DNA of 64,000 nt from CAYSPG01 sp964432885 (GTDB lineage Bacteria > Bacteroidota > Bacteroidia > AKYH767-A > OLB10): contig CAYSPG010000003.1 in NCBI GenBank assembly GCA_964432885.1, positions 124,001 through 188,000 of the forward strand, written 5' to 3'. Every line of letters starts with the position of its first letter. The stretch's first letter is position 1. Below are positions 27,490-36,600 of this stretch, piece after piece. The position numbers and the translations under genes are program-made. The notes under the pieces were generated by a model that did no database searches, was not told the DNA's origin, and worked only from the letters and a program-made list of their open reading frames with translations.

Positions 27490-27545
27490 ATTAAGGTAAT
27501 GAGTTGGCCAGCGCGCTAAAAAAACCGATTCAACTGCTAAACATG

Positions 27546-27938
27546 CTATAAATCGTCTATTGCAGAAGAAATGTTTTTTCGTGCTTCCACATCATGTTCC
27601 AGCGTATGCTGGTTTTTTTGCATGGCATACATTTCGCCCAGCGTGGCAGGTTTGTCAAAATGATGTTTTATTCCCATGCGTTGCGCCAGCAAATTGGTAT
27701 CCAGTTCGCCAAGGGCCTTAAACTCTTTGCTTGCAACTTATTGCCCGGGCACAAGCAGTGCGCTGTCAAGTTTGCTTAAATCCACATTAAAGGTGCAAAT
27801 AATCTGCAGGTTAAGCATGTCATTAAGGAGTCCATCGGTCATATTAAGCAGGTTGGTGATGCCCGTTTGGTTGCGATGGGTTCCTTTAACAGCATTTGTT
27901 TTATATTTGATGCGGCTAATTAAATATTCCGTGCGCTC
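27546..27938 (-). pseudogene. AAA+ ATPase, degraded C-terminal fragment
   Basis: Read on the minus strand, one frame gives ITNLLNMTDGLLNDMLNLQ, IICTFNVDLSKLDSALL, then VPGQ, a stop, and VASKEFKALGELDTNLLAQR followed by about 40 more residues to a second stop. This is the Walker B/sensor 1 to C-terminal part of an AAA+ ATPase family with the usual ALLRPGRLIxRKEF motif. Here the arginine-finger motif is destroyed (R to V, and a stop in place of the next segment). The upstream ATP-binding part is missing. It is a relic at the left edge of the accessory region. The family match rests on motif recall, not on a search. Confidence 0.72.
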
Positions 27939-27990
27939 ATTTTTTAATTTATTATTGAAAAGTTATTATGGCGTTTTTTCACAGACTGGC

Positions 27991-27998
27991 GTTGTGTG
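27991..27998 (+). other. Cassette start 1 (R'-like box GTTGTGTG)
   Basis: GTTGTGTG is the exact reverse complement of CACACAAC at 30092-30099, just after the M48 gene. In an integron cassette the first bases (from the R' box) are complementary to the R'' box of the same cassette; this pair has that relation. Confidence 0.45.
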
Positions 27999-28043
27999 AA
28001 ATTTTTTTCGACCGCTACCCATATAAAAAACAGAGAATAAATT

Positions 28044-30086
28044 ATGAACGTACAAGTATCTTCTAACTTTAAAAAAATGACAGGCAAAGCAGTTTTTGCA
28101 ATTATCCTGTTTATAATAACATATCTAATCCTCTTATCTTTGGCTATTGGAACGACAGTTCTTTGTGTAATTGGCGGAATTGCTTTGATTGCAGCAAAAC
28201 CTATGGCAATAACAATTGGATTAGGTCTTGGACTAGCAAGTTTAGGATTTTTCATCCTCATATTTTTGTTTAAATTTCTTTTCAAACAGCATAAAGTTGA
28301 TAGAAGTCATTTAGTTGAGATTTTTGAAAAGGATGAACCAAAATTGTTTTCTTTTATACAAGAAATTGTAAATGAAGTACACACAGACTTTCCTAAAAGG
28401 GTATATTTATCAAGTGATGTAAATGCTTGTGTTTTTTATGACTCTAACTTTTGGAGTATGATATTTCCAATTCGTAAAAATTTGCAAATAGGGTTAGGCC
28501 TAGTTAACACTATATCTGAACAAGAGTTTAAGGCAATTTTAGCCCACGAATTTGGTCATTTTTCCCAACGAAGCATGAAAGTGGGGAGTTACGTTTATAA
28601 TGTAAATCAGGTCATTTTCAATATGCTTTACGACAATGAATCTTTTGACAGTATGATTCAGAAGTGGGCAAACATTAGTGGTTATTTTTCAATTTTTGTT
28701 TCTATTGCTGTGAAAATAATTCAAGGTATTCAGTGGATATTAAGAAAAATGTATGAATTCATAAATGTCAGTTATATGGCATTGTCAAGAGAAATGGAAT
28801 TTCACGCAGACGAAATTGCGGCAAATGTTACAGGCTATTTGCCTTTAAAAGAATCTTTGTTGAGAATGGATTTAGCCGACCATTCCTATAACGCTGTATT
28901 GGGCTATTATGATGGAAAAATACCAGATAACATCAAAAGTAAAAACATTTACAAAGAGCAAGGATTTGTAATGAATTTTTTAGCAACCCAAAACAATCTT
29001 TCTTTCAAAAATAATTTACCTATAGTTTCTGAACTTGATTTAAGTAAGTATAACAAATCAAAACTAACCATTAAAAATCAGTGGGCTTCTCATCCAAGTA
29101 TTGAAGAACGAATAAGGGCTTTAGAATTGACAAATATACATAAGACAGGAGTTGAAAGTCCAGCAATTCTATTGTTTGAATACGAAGAAAAAATACAAGA
29201 AGAAATTACAGAAAAGTTGTTTTCAGCAGTTACATATGCCGAAAGCACTACATCTTTAGATTTCGATAAATTTAAAACAGACTATTCGCAGACTTTCAAT
29301 AAGAATAGCTTTCCTATTGAATATAACGGCTATTACGACAACAAAAATCCAATTGAATTTGATGTGAATAGTATCGTTGATTTTAATGTCTCTGAAACAA
29401 TGGATATGCTTTTCAGTAAAGAGAAAGTAGATATGGTATATGATTTTATTGCTTTTGAAAATGACAAAAATGTATTGATTAACATAGCGAAAAAGGAATA
29501 CGATATTAAGTCTTTTGACTACGATGGTCAAAAGTATAAATCAACCGAGGCTCAGAATTTAATCCCCAAAATAGAAACAGACCAAGACAGTATTAGAGAT
29601 AGAATAAAGGAAAACGATTTAAAAATTTATAAGTTTTTTTATAACGAAGCACTAAAAAAAGGTAATGCAATTATACTGAAAGAAAAGTACATCAACTTTT
29701 TTAAACAAGATTCAGAATATGAAAATAAAGTAGCATTGTACAACAAAATTGGCGAGGCAACAAGTTTTATAAGTGTAGTAACTCCATATGAACAAATAAG
29801 AGAAAATCTAAAATTACTTCATCCTTTAGAAATAGAGCTAAAAACGGAAATAAGAAAACTGACAGAAGTTGAAAATTTAAAAAAAGAAATATCCCAACAG
29901 ACAATAGAAAGTTTTCAAAAGTACCTATCTAAAGAATGGGAATACTTTAATGGCACGGAATACTATAACGACAATCTTCAAACTCTATTTAACGCTACAA
30001 ATGAATACAGCTACCTTTTATCAAGGAAGTATTTTGTGACAAAATTAGACTTGTTAAATTACCAAATAGCACAACTTGAAAAATAA
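28044..30086 (+). CDS. M48 family membrane metallopeptidase
   Basis: 680 residues. Two hydrophobic stretches (about 12-35 and 42-77) anchor the protein. A Ste24/HtpX-like catalytic domain follows, with ILAHEFGHFSQRSM (HExxH near residue 168) and the distal zinc-ligand region LSREMEFHADEIAA. The C-terminal 350 residues are charged and helical and not recognised. M48 enzymes degrade membrane proteins; the substrate is unknown. The gene is visibly more AT-rich and lysine-rich than its neighbours, and it is framed by integron-like boxes (27991-27998 and 30092-30226), both of which suggest horizontal acquisition. No promoter of the local type is evident. Confidence 0.9.
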   Translation: MNVQVSSNFKKMTGKAVFAIILFIITYLILLSLAIGTTVLCVIGGIALIAAKPMAITIGLGLGLASLGFFILIFLFKFLFKQHKVDRSHLVEIFEKDEPKLFSFIQEIVNEVHTDFPKRVYLSSDVNACVFYDSNFWSMIFPIRKNLQIGLGLVNTISEQEFKAILAHEFGHFSQRSMKVGSYVYNVNQVIFNMLYDNESFDSMIQKWANISGYFSIFVSIAVKIIQGIQWILRKMYEFINVSYMALSREMEFHADEIAANVTGYLPLKESLLRMDLADHSYNAVLGYYDGKIPDNIKSKNIYKEQGFVMNFLATQNNLSFKNNLPIVSELDLSKYNKSKLTIKNQWASHPSIEERIRALELTNIHKTGVESPAILLFEYEEKIQEEITEKLFSAVTYAESTTSLDFDKFKTDYSQTFNKNSFPIEYNGYYDNKNPIEFDVNSIVDFNVSETMDMLFSKEKVDMVYDFIAFENDKNVLINIAKKEYDIKSFDYDGQKYKSTEAQNLIPKIETDQDSIRDRIKENDLKIYKFFYNEALKKGNAIILKEKYINFFKQDSEYENKVALYNKIGEATSFISVVTPYEQIRENLKLLHPLEIELKTEIRKLTEVENLKKEISQQTIESFQKYLSKEWEYFNGTEYYNDNLQTLFNATNEYSYLLSRKYFVTKLDLLNYQIAQLEK

Positions 30087-30091
30087 AACTT

Positions 30092-30226
30092 CACACAACA
30101 GCCGTTTTGCAAAAGCGGGGGGTTCGTGCTTCTATGAGAGTGAAAAGCTAAATTCAAGCTTTGTGCTTCTAATGAAGATTAATGCTGAAAATCCCCGCCT
30201 TCGCAAAGCGGCAAACCGTTATGCGC
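30092..30226 (+). other. attC-like recombination site (complete)
   Basis: A 135-bp imperfect palindrome beginning 6 bases after the M48 stop. Outer left box CACACAAC (R''-like). Inner arms CCGTTTTGCAAAAGCGGGG (30102-30120) and CCCCGCCTTCGCAAAGCGG (30193-30211), which match at 16 of 19 positions when one is reverse-complemented. Outer right box GTTATGCGC (30218-30226, R'-like). Between box and arm, 2 nt are on the left and 6 nt on the right, like the unpaired spacer of attC sites. Length is within the attC range. R' is GTTRTGY rather than the classic GTTRRRY. Confidence 0.5.
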
Positions 30227-30333
30227 TATTGTTGCGCTCCGAACAGACGGCAGTGCAAACTCGAAAGTGATTGTAAGTAATTAGTTTTCTAAAATCAGAA
30301 CTCGTCAATTCTTAACCATTAAATTACATCCAT

Positions 30334-30900
30334 ATGAAAAACACAAACATCATTTACCTTTTTATTCTATTTGTTTTTGCCATTGCCTCATGTGACAAAG
30401 ATGATGAAGTTGGTTCGCAAGGTCCGGTAGGTCCGCAAGGTGAGACAGGAGCAACTGGTGCAACTGGTGCGCAAGGCGATACGGGTGTGCAAGGAAATGC
30501 AAATGTGCATTCAAGCATTCTCCAATTAACACCTAATGACTGGACAACTTCAGGCAGTTATGGTTACGTAGCATCTGCCATTGATTCAGATTTAACACAA
30601 TCAATTGTTGATAGTGGTTTGGTTAGCGTATTTTACTTTATCACTTCAAGTGGAAGCTGGACACCATTACCATACAATCAAATTATTACTTACAACAGCT
30701 ATGTTTTTTGTAATTGGACTTTTTTTTATAAACTCAATCAAATAAATTTTAGAGTAGAACAGAATATTGCAGCACCGAACAATCCTGGTTATACAAAGTT
30801 TAAAGTAATTGCAATATCGGCTTCTCAGCGAAATGCAAATCCAAACATTAATTGGAATGACTATGAAGAAGTAAAGACAATATTTAATTTGAAGGATTGA
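30334..30900 (+). CDS. Collagen-like surface lipoprotein
   Basis: 188 residues. Signal sequence with lipobox IASC; lipidated Cys20 is followed by DKDDE, which fits the Bacteroidota lipoprotein export signal X-K-(D/E)2, so the protein is likely exposed on the cell surface. Residues 27-56 are ten Gly-X-Y triplets (GSQGPVGPQGETGATGATG and on), a collagen-like stretch. The C-terminal 130 residues form a beta-rich domain without a name I can give. It is the only gene of the second cassette-like unit: GTTATGCGC at its left (30218) is the exact complement of GCGCATAAC at its right (30944). Confidence 0.85.
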   Translation: MKNTNIIYLFILFVFAIASCDKDDEVGSQGPVGPQGETGATGATGAQGDTGVQGNANVHSSILQLTPNDWTTSGSYGYVASAIDSDLTQSIVDSGLVSVFYFITSSGSWTPLPYNQIITYNSYVFCNWTFFYKLNQINFRVEQNIAAPNNPGYTKFKVIAISASQRNANPNINWNDYEEVKTIFNLKD

Positions 30901-30943
30901 TTGCTAACTTTGAACGACACGAATTCTAATGCAGAGTACAACA

Positions 30944-30963
30944 GCGCATAACAGCAAGTCACC
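30944..30963 (+). other. attC-like site 2, left half (R'' box GCGCATAAC)
   Basis: GCGCATAAC (30944-30952) is the perfect 9-bp complement of the box that opens this cassette at 30218-30226. The following AGCAAGTCACC runs into the terminal inverted repeat of a mini-IS, so the palindrome appears to be split by that insertion. Confidence 0.42.
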
Positions 30964-31571
30964 GTTGCACAACCCCTAAAAAAACAAAAAAAGCATCAAA
31001 AGCGACTTCATTTCATGCGATTTAAGCCTTGGCTGTTTTTCAATTAACAATAGGTGTTGTAAAATTTGAGTGTCGTAAAATCAGTTTATTAATGTCTGAT
31101 GCAACCGTTTTTAAAAAAGTGCAGAACTCCCTCTGCATTACTCCAACTTTTACATTGCTTTTTTTGCTCAGGTGTTTCATTAGTTTGCTCAGGTTGTAGG
31201 CATGGCACTCATGAGCATGCATTTGTGCGCTCCCTTAATTCCTTTGGTGTTTATTTTTCTCAACCCATTATAATTTATCAAACTCCAAAAAGAACACCAC
31301 AGGGTCTATGCTGAGGTTGCCGGTATCTCCGTAAAGGTGCACTGTCTCAGGGTGGAGAAATTTTAAATCAAGCCGTTCTCTAAGCCTGCGGTAGAAATTT
31401 TCTTTTGGCACCCGCTCGCTCAACTGAAAGCTGTTGAAGAGTTTTTCGCTAGTTTTTTTTTGCCTTGCATGGTGACTTTGCCTTGGTATTTTTTACAAAG
31501 ATGCTGTGAGAAAAATATTTTACAGCCACCTTTATAAAATGTTATTCACTACTTTTGGTTAGTTGTGCAAC
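30964..31571 (-). mobile_element. Internally deleted insertion sequence (MITE-like), copy 1
   Basis: Bounded by GTTGCACAAC (30964-30973) and its exact inverted copy GTTGTGCAAC (31562-31571). On the minus strand the start of a DUF772-type transposase (IS1182/IS5-like) can be read from the ATG at 31470: MQGKKKLA, a frameshift, then KLFNSFQLSERVPKENFYRR on to LYGDTGNLSIDPVVFF, with a stop at 31268. The C-terminal end follows: KGIKGAHKCMLMSAM, a frameshift, then AYNLSKLMKHLSKKSNVKVG, ending near 31040. The catalytic middle is gone. Both ends are kept, so it could have moved only with help from a full-length relative. Confidence 0.75.
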
Positions 31572-31703
31572 AGGCACAGAAAGCTTAGCGAAAGTTTAAA
31601 AAGCAAGGCGTTGTAGCAATTCAAACATTTGAAATTCTAACTACCTTTACTGCATGATAAAAAAAATGCAACCATTAAGTTTTCACATTCCCCATTTTGA
31701 AAA

Positions 31704-31730
31704 CTTCGTTAAGCCCCGCAATGTTATCCG
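31704..31730 (+). other. attC-like site 2, possible right half
   Basis: CTTCGTTAAGCCCCGCAAT followed by GTTATCCG. It aligns without gaps to the right half of the complete site (CTTCGCAAAGCGGCAAACC followed by GTTATGCG), with the same 19-nt distance to the GTT. It sits 62 bases before the next gene, where a cassette junction is expected. Confidence 0.35.
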
Positions 31731-31792
31731 TCATGCTTGGGCAGTGTGCGAAACTCAAACTGGTTGCAAGAAATGAGCATTTAGAAATTGAC

Positions 31793-32722
31793 ATGAATAA
31801 TAAGTTTTTCATATTTATTTTAATTGCAGTTAACGGATTGACAGATGTGACAGCCCAGGATTTGAAAATATTTAATTTACAGTATTATGAAAAGGACTCC
31901 ACTCAAAGTTATGTCTTTATATCTCTTTCAGAAATTTATCCTTTAAGTGATAATCCTGATTCGATGGCCATTCCGGATTTAAAGGAAAAAGAAATTGAGG
32001 AGGCTCCAAGCTTTACATACTTTAAGCTGGATTCAATGTATAGGAAAAGATTTCTGAGGGAGACAAAAATTTCGGAAACAGATAAGGTGTTTATCTATGA
32101 TTATTCTGCGGATGCGCTACAGTCCCTTACTGTAAAAAATCTGAATGTTGTTGCCCGCCTTAATGTCTATGGGCGTGACTGGCCCTATTCCCAGGATGAT
32201 TTTATGATTGGGTTTGAATTACACAAAAATTTTTTAACCGGCCTGGATAAGTATCTCGAATATTCCTTAGCGTATGTTGGCAAAGTGAGTCCGTTTGTGC
32301 GGGGGCAGTTAAAACCGATTACATGGAAAAGTATTGAGCCTTCTGATTTTCCTTCAAAGGAGCTTCCCACCTATGACATTAGGTATGCGGGCAAATGTGT
32401 TACAGGCAATGCTTATAAATACGAGACAGAAGGCTTGCAGTATTTTGTTCAGGATTTGGTTAGGATAGCCGACAATTGGAATTCTGTAAAACGCCTCATA
32501 GTTTTAGACATTAAAACTAAAGAAACCGTTTGCGAAAAATTATTTTATGCAGGGGAGAGTGCTTCATTTGCACCGTTAAACAATCAATGGACAGGAAAGC
32601 TCTTCAAGAATAAACCTCCGGTAATTTTTGGTTTTCAGTATTTTTCATTCTCATGTCCAAGCATTTCATTTCTAAATTCTGATGAACGTGGTATTTATAT
32701 TTATTGCGACAACAGGCATTGA
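31793..32722 (+). CDS. Exported protein of unknown function
   Basis: 309 residues from MNNKFFIFILIAVNGLTDVTAQ, a good signal peptide; a start at 31697 would add 32 residues that read through the attC-like half site. The mature part is rich in aromatic and acidic residues (LKIFNLQYYEKDSTQSYVF; VYGRDWPYSQDDFMIGFEL) and has no motif I know. It probably acts in the envelope or outside the cell. It lies between the two mini-IS copies in the accessory region and may be a third cassette gene, but no matching pair of boxes was found around it. Confidence 0.72.
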   Translation: MNNKFFIFILIAVNGLTDVTAQDLKIFNLQYYEKDSTQSYVFISLSEIYPLSDNPDSMAIPDLKEKEIEEAPSFTYFKLDSMYRKRFLRETKISETDKVFIYDYSADALQSLTVKNLNVVARLNVYGRDWPYSQDDFMIGFELHKNFLTGLDKYLEYSLAYVGKVSPFVRGQLKPITWKSIEPSDFPSKELPTYDIRYAGKCVTGNAYKYETEGLQYFVQDLVRIADNWNSVKRLIVLDIKTKETVCEKLFYAGESASFAPLNNQWTGKLFKNKPPVIFGFQYFSFSCPSISFLNSDERGIYIYCDNRH

Positions 32723-32853
32723 AATATTAAGAGGTAAAGCAATCGAACAAGAAATGAAACGACATGATAACGAACTTCTACAAACTTTTGGTGCGGACTT
32801 TAAACAGTTGTGCTTTGAGCGAACAGTAGCACAGCCGCTAACAGTAAGTCACC

Positions 32854-33462
32854 GTTGCACAACCCCTAAAAAAACTAAAAAAGCATCAAAAGCGACTTCA
32901 TTACATGTGATTTAAGCCTTGGCTGTTTTTCAATTAACAATAGTTGTTGTAAAATTTGGGTGTTGTAAAATCAGTTTATTAATGTCTAATGCAACCGTTT
33001 TTAAAAAAAGTGCAGAACTCCCTCTGCATTACTCCAACTTTTACATTGCTTTTTTTGCTCAGGTGTTTCATTAGTTTGCTCAGGTTGTAGGCATGGCACT
33101 CATGAGCATGCATTTGTGCGCTCCCTTAATTCCTTTGGTGTTTATTTTTCTCAACCCATTATAATTTATCAAACTCCAAAAAGAACACCACAGGGTCTAT
33201 GCTGAGGTTGCCGGTATCTCCGTAAAGGTGCACTGTCTCAGGGTGGAGAAATTTTAAATCAAGCCGTTCTCTAAGCCTGCGGTAGAAATTTTCTTTTGGC
33301 ACCCGCTCGCTCAACTGAAAGCTGTTGAAGAGTTTTTCGCTAGTTTTTTTTTGCCTTGCATGGTGACTTTGCCTTGGTATTTTTTACAAAGATGCTGTGA
33401 GAAAAATATTTTACAGCCACCTTTATAAAATGTTATTCATTACTTTTGGTTAGTTGTGCAAC
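32854..33462 (-). mobile_element. Internally deleted insertion sequence (MITE-like), copy 2
   Basis: 609 bp with the same ends as copy 1 (32854-32863 and 33453-33462) and the same decayed transposase pieces, including the same frameshifts (N-terminal part 33159-33361, C-terminal part about 32930-33141). I count only about ten differences, mostly in the left 150 bases. Similarity extends beyond the ends: TAACAG(C/T)AAGTCACC on the left and AGGCACAGAAAGCTTAGCGAAA on the right (total about 30949-31601 and 32839-33491). The extra flank argues for a segmental duplication rather than two independent insertions. Confidence 0.75.
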
Positions 33463-33613
33463 AGGCACAGAAAGCTTAGCGAAATTTAAAAATAGGGGGC
33501 CTTAACCGTGATACAAAGAGATGAGCATTTAACAGGCAGAGTGTTCAGTCTCTTTCATGCGTTTTTAATTTTGTTGAACTCTGCGCAGATTTCAATAATA
33601 ATTATTTTATCAC

Positions 33614-33621
33614 TATGTTTG
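33614..33621 (+). promoter_or_regulatory. Probable -7 box (TATGTTTG) of the subtilase gene
   Basis: TATGTTTG fits TAnnTTTG and lies 29 nt before the ATG at 33651. The -33 region (TTCA) is weak. Confidence 0.45.
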
Positions 33622-33650
33622 AATCCACAAATCCATAAAATTTATTTTAC

Positions 33651-36600
33651 ATGAAAAAATCTTTTTTACTTGCTTGCGTTATTGCATTTGCATCATTACT
33701 GGCTTATGCGCAAACCCGCCAACCCAATTACACACTTATGCTAAAGTCTGGCAAGTATGCTCCCGCACAAAATGTGGATGGGGTCACCTCCATATCTCAT
33801 TTTAACTTGCCGCTTTACAATGGCTATTACTATGGCATCATTCAGTTTACTTCATTGCCCGATAATGTCATGCACCAGTTAATAAAATCGTCAGGCATTG
33901 TACTTGCCGATTACATACCGCGCAACGCATACTTAGCCGTTATTCCTAAAAACTTGCCTGTGCAGGTATTAACATCATTGGGTGTAAGGTATGTGGGGGC
34001 TTTATCTTCTTTCCAAAAATTACACACTGCCCTGCTGTCAGAAGTACTGCCTGCCCATGCACTCAATGGTGCCGGCAAAATAGACCTTACTATTTTATCG
34101 TACAAAGGATTTAATTATGATAATTTTTATGAGGAACTCAAAAGCCAAACCGAGATAGTGCGAAAATATCCCGGCACCAATATGTTAACCGTGCGTGCCG
34201 ATGTTGCCACATTTACACAGCTTGCCGACCTGCCGTTCGTAATGTACATCGAACCCGTTGAACCACCTCCAACGCCAGACGATACCAAAGGCCGAAGCCT
34301 GCACCGAAGCAATGTCATCAACTCAAATTATGCAACCGGTTACCATTACAATGGCAATGGCGTAAACGTAGCTATTGCCGATGATGGCGCCATTGGCCCA
34401 CACATCGACTTTACCGGGCGCCTCATGCTTAACGCAACTGGTTTTGGCCCTACTCATGGAGATATGACTGCCGGTATATGCGTAGGTGCCGGTAACCTTA
34501 ATCCTGTTTATCCCGGCATGGCAAGCGGTGCCAATATTTACATGTACGATATCGGCAGCTACCCGCAAATTGTTGATGCTGTTACGCATTTAACTAACGA
34601 TAGCATTGTAATTACGTCCACCAGCTACTCACAAGGCTGTAATGAATATACAGCCAACACACAGTTTATTGACGATCAGATTAACCAAAACCATCCTCTT
34701 ATTCATTGCTTTTCGGCCGGAAATAATAATGGAGCCAATTGCGGCTATGGTGGAGGGGGAGCAGGCACTCAGTACGGAAACATTACCGGTGGATACAAGC
34801 AGGGAAAAAACGTAATAGCTTGCGGCAATTTAGATGCCCTCGAAGTTATTGATAACTCAAGCAGTCATGGCCCTGCAGTTGATGGCCGCATTAAGCCCGA
34901 CATCTGTGCCAACGGAAAAGACCAAATGAGCACCGATGAAAACAACACGTACCAGGTTGGGGGAGGTACCAGCGCGGCATCACCCGGCATTGCCGGCATC
35001 AATGCACAACTGTTCCATGCATATAAAACATTAAATGGCGGACAAAATCCTGAGTCGGGATTAATAAAAGCCTGCCTCTTAAATACAGCTAAAGATATTG
35101 GAAACCCCGGCCCTGATTATTTTTACGGATGGGGTAGGGTAAATGCCTATCGTGCCTTAAAGGTGCTTGAAGACGGGCGTTATCTTGCTGACTCTATTAC
35201 CCAAGGAAACACAAACACGCACACCATCACTATTCCTTCCGGTGTACAGCAGGTTAAAGTTATGGTATATTGGCCCGATGTAGGCGGCATGCCCGGTTCT
35301 TCAGTAAATCTGGTAAACAATATAGACTTAACCGTTACCGACCCTTCGCCAACAGTAAACCTGCCCCTCATACTTAATCCCACCCCCACTGTGGCAGCAC
35401 TTAGTGCCAATGCAGTACCCGGCATCGATACACTTAACAATGCCGAACAGGTAACTATTGATAATCCTTCTGCTGGAAATTACACCATAACAATTGCCGG
35501 CACCGAAATTCCTGTTGGCACACAGCGTTATTTTGTAGTGTACGAATTTTATACCGATGAAATAAAAGTTACTTACCCCAATGGCAACGAGGGTTTTGTT
35601 CCCGGTGAGCAGGAAGTATTGCGCTGGGATGCACACGGCACAGCCGGAAATTTTACCCTTGAATATTCATCTGATAACGGCAGCACATGGAATAACATGA
35701 CATCACTGCCCGGCACATCACGTCAATACACATGGACAGTGCCAGCAGTATTAAGCGGAAATGCCCTGGTTCGTGTTACCCGTGCAGCCATCACCGATGT
35801 TAACGATACCACGTTTACAATCGTAGGGTTGCCCACCAATATTCACGTAAACTATGTTTGCCCCGATTCGGCCAACCTCTCTTGGAATGGTGTTACCGGT
35901 GCCACAGGCTATGAAGTATATATGCTTGGCGCAAAATACATGGATGCCGTTGGCACAAGCACCACCACCAGTTTTACAATACCTAACTATGACCCGACTA
36001 CAGCACATTGGGTAAGCGTAGCAGCACTTGGCCCTAATGGTGCACGAGGCCGCAGAGCCATTGCCATTCAAATACAACCCGGAACGGTAAATTGCCCTGT
36101 AGCTATTGATGTAGCAACCAATAACCTCCTTAGCCCCCCTGCTGGTAACTATTTTGATTGCGCCATTGGAACAGCATCTACCGTAACACTTGTTGTTCGA
36201 AACAATGGTATGACACCCATTTCAAACTTTGATGTAAAATATTCTCTCAACGGTGCCGCACCTGTTGTCGAAACCATTACCAATACCATCAACCCTGCCG
36301 ATTCAATTGTCTATAACTTCACCACTACATTAAACCTTGTTGCCGGCAGCTATAACTTAATTGCTTGGAACGATTTATCTGGCGATGGAAATTCATACAA
36401 CGACACTTCAAAAGTTTTATTTACAATAACTTCAGCAACTGGTTCAATACCTCCTGTAACTGAGGGATTTCAATCCGGAAGTTTTCCTCCTATTGACTGG
36501 CAGGTGTTAAACCCCGATGCTCAGGATACATGGACTCAAATGACAAACGTTATTGATATAAACAGTCAGTTAACAACTACCGCATTTATTGATAACTACA

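Noticed and set aside
30076..30270. Open frame running from the end of the M48 gene
   Set aside because: It reads through the attC-like palindrome and overlaps the M48 stop; composition is not protein-like.
31099..31314. Plus-strand open frame inside mini-IS copy 1
   Set aside because: It is antisense to the transposase remnants and has no protein-like features.
33492..33613. Possible third cassette boundary after mini-IS copy 2
   Set aside because: No GTTAGCGG box complementary to CCGCTAAC at 32835-32842 was found, and no right half site like those at 30201 and 31704.
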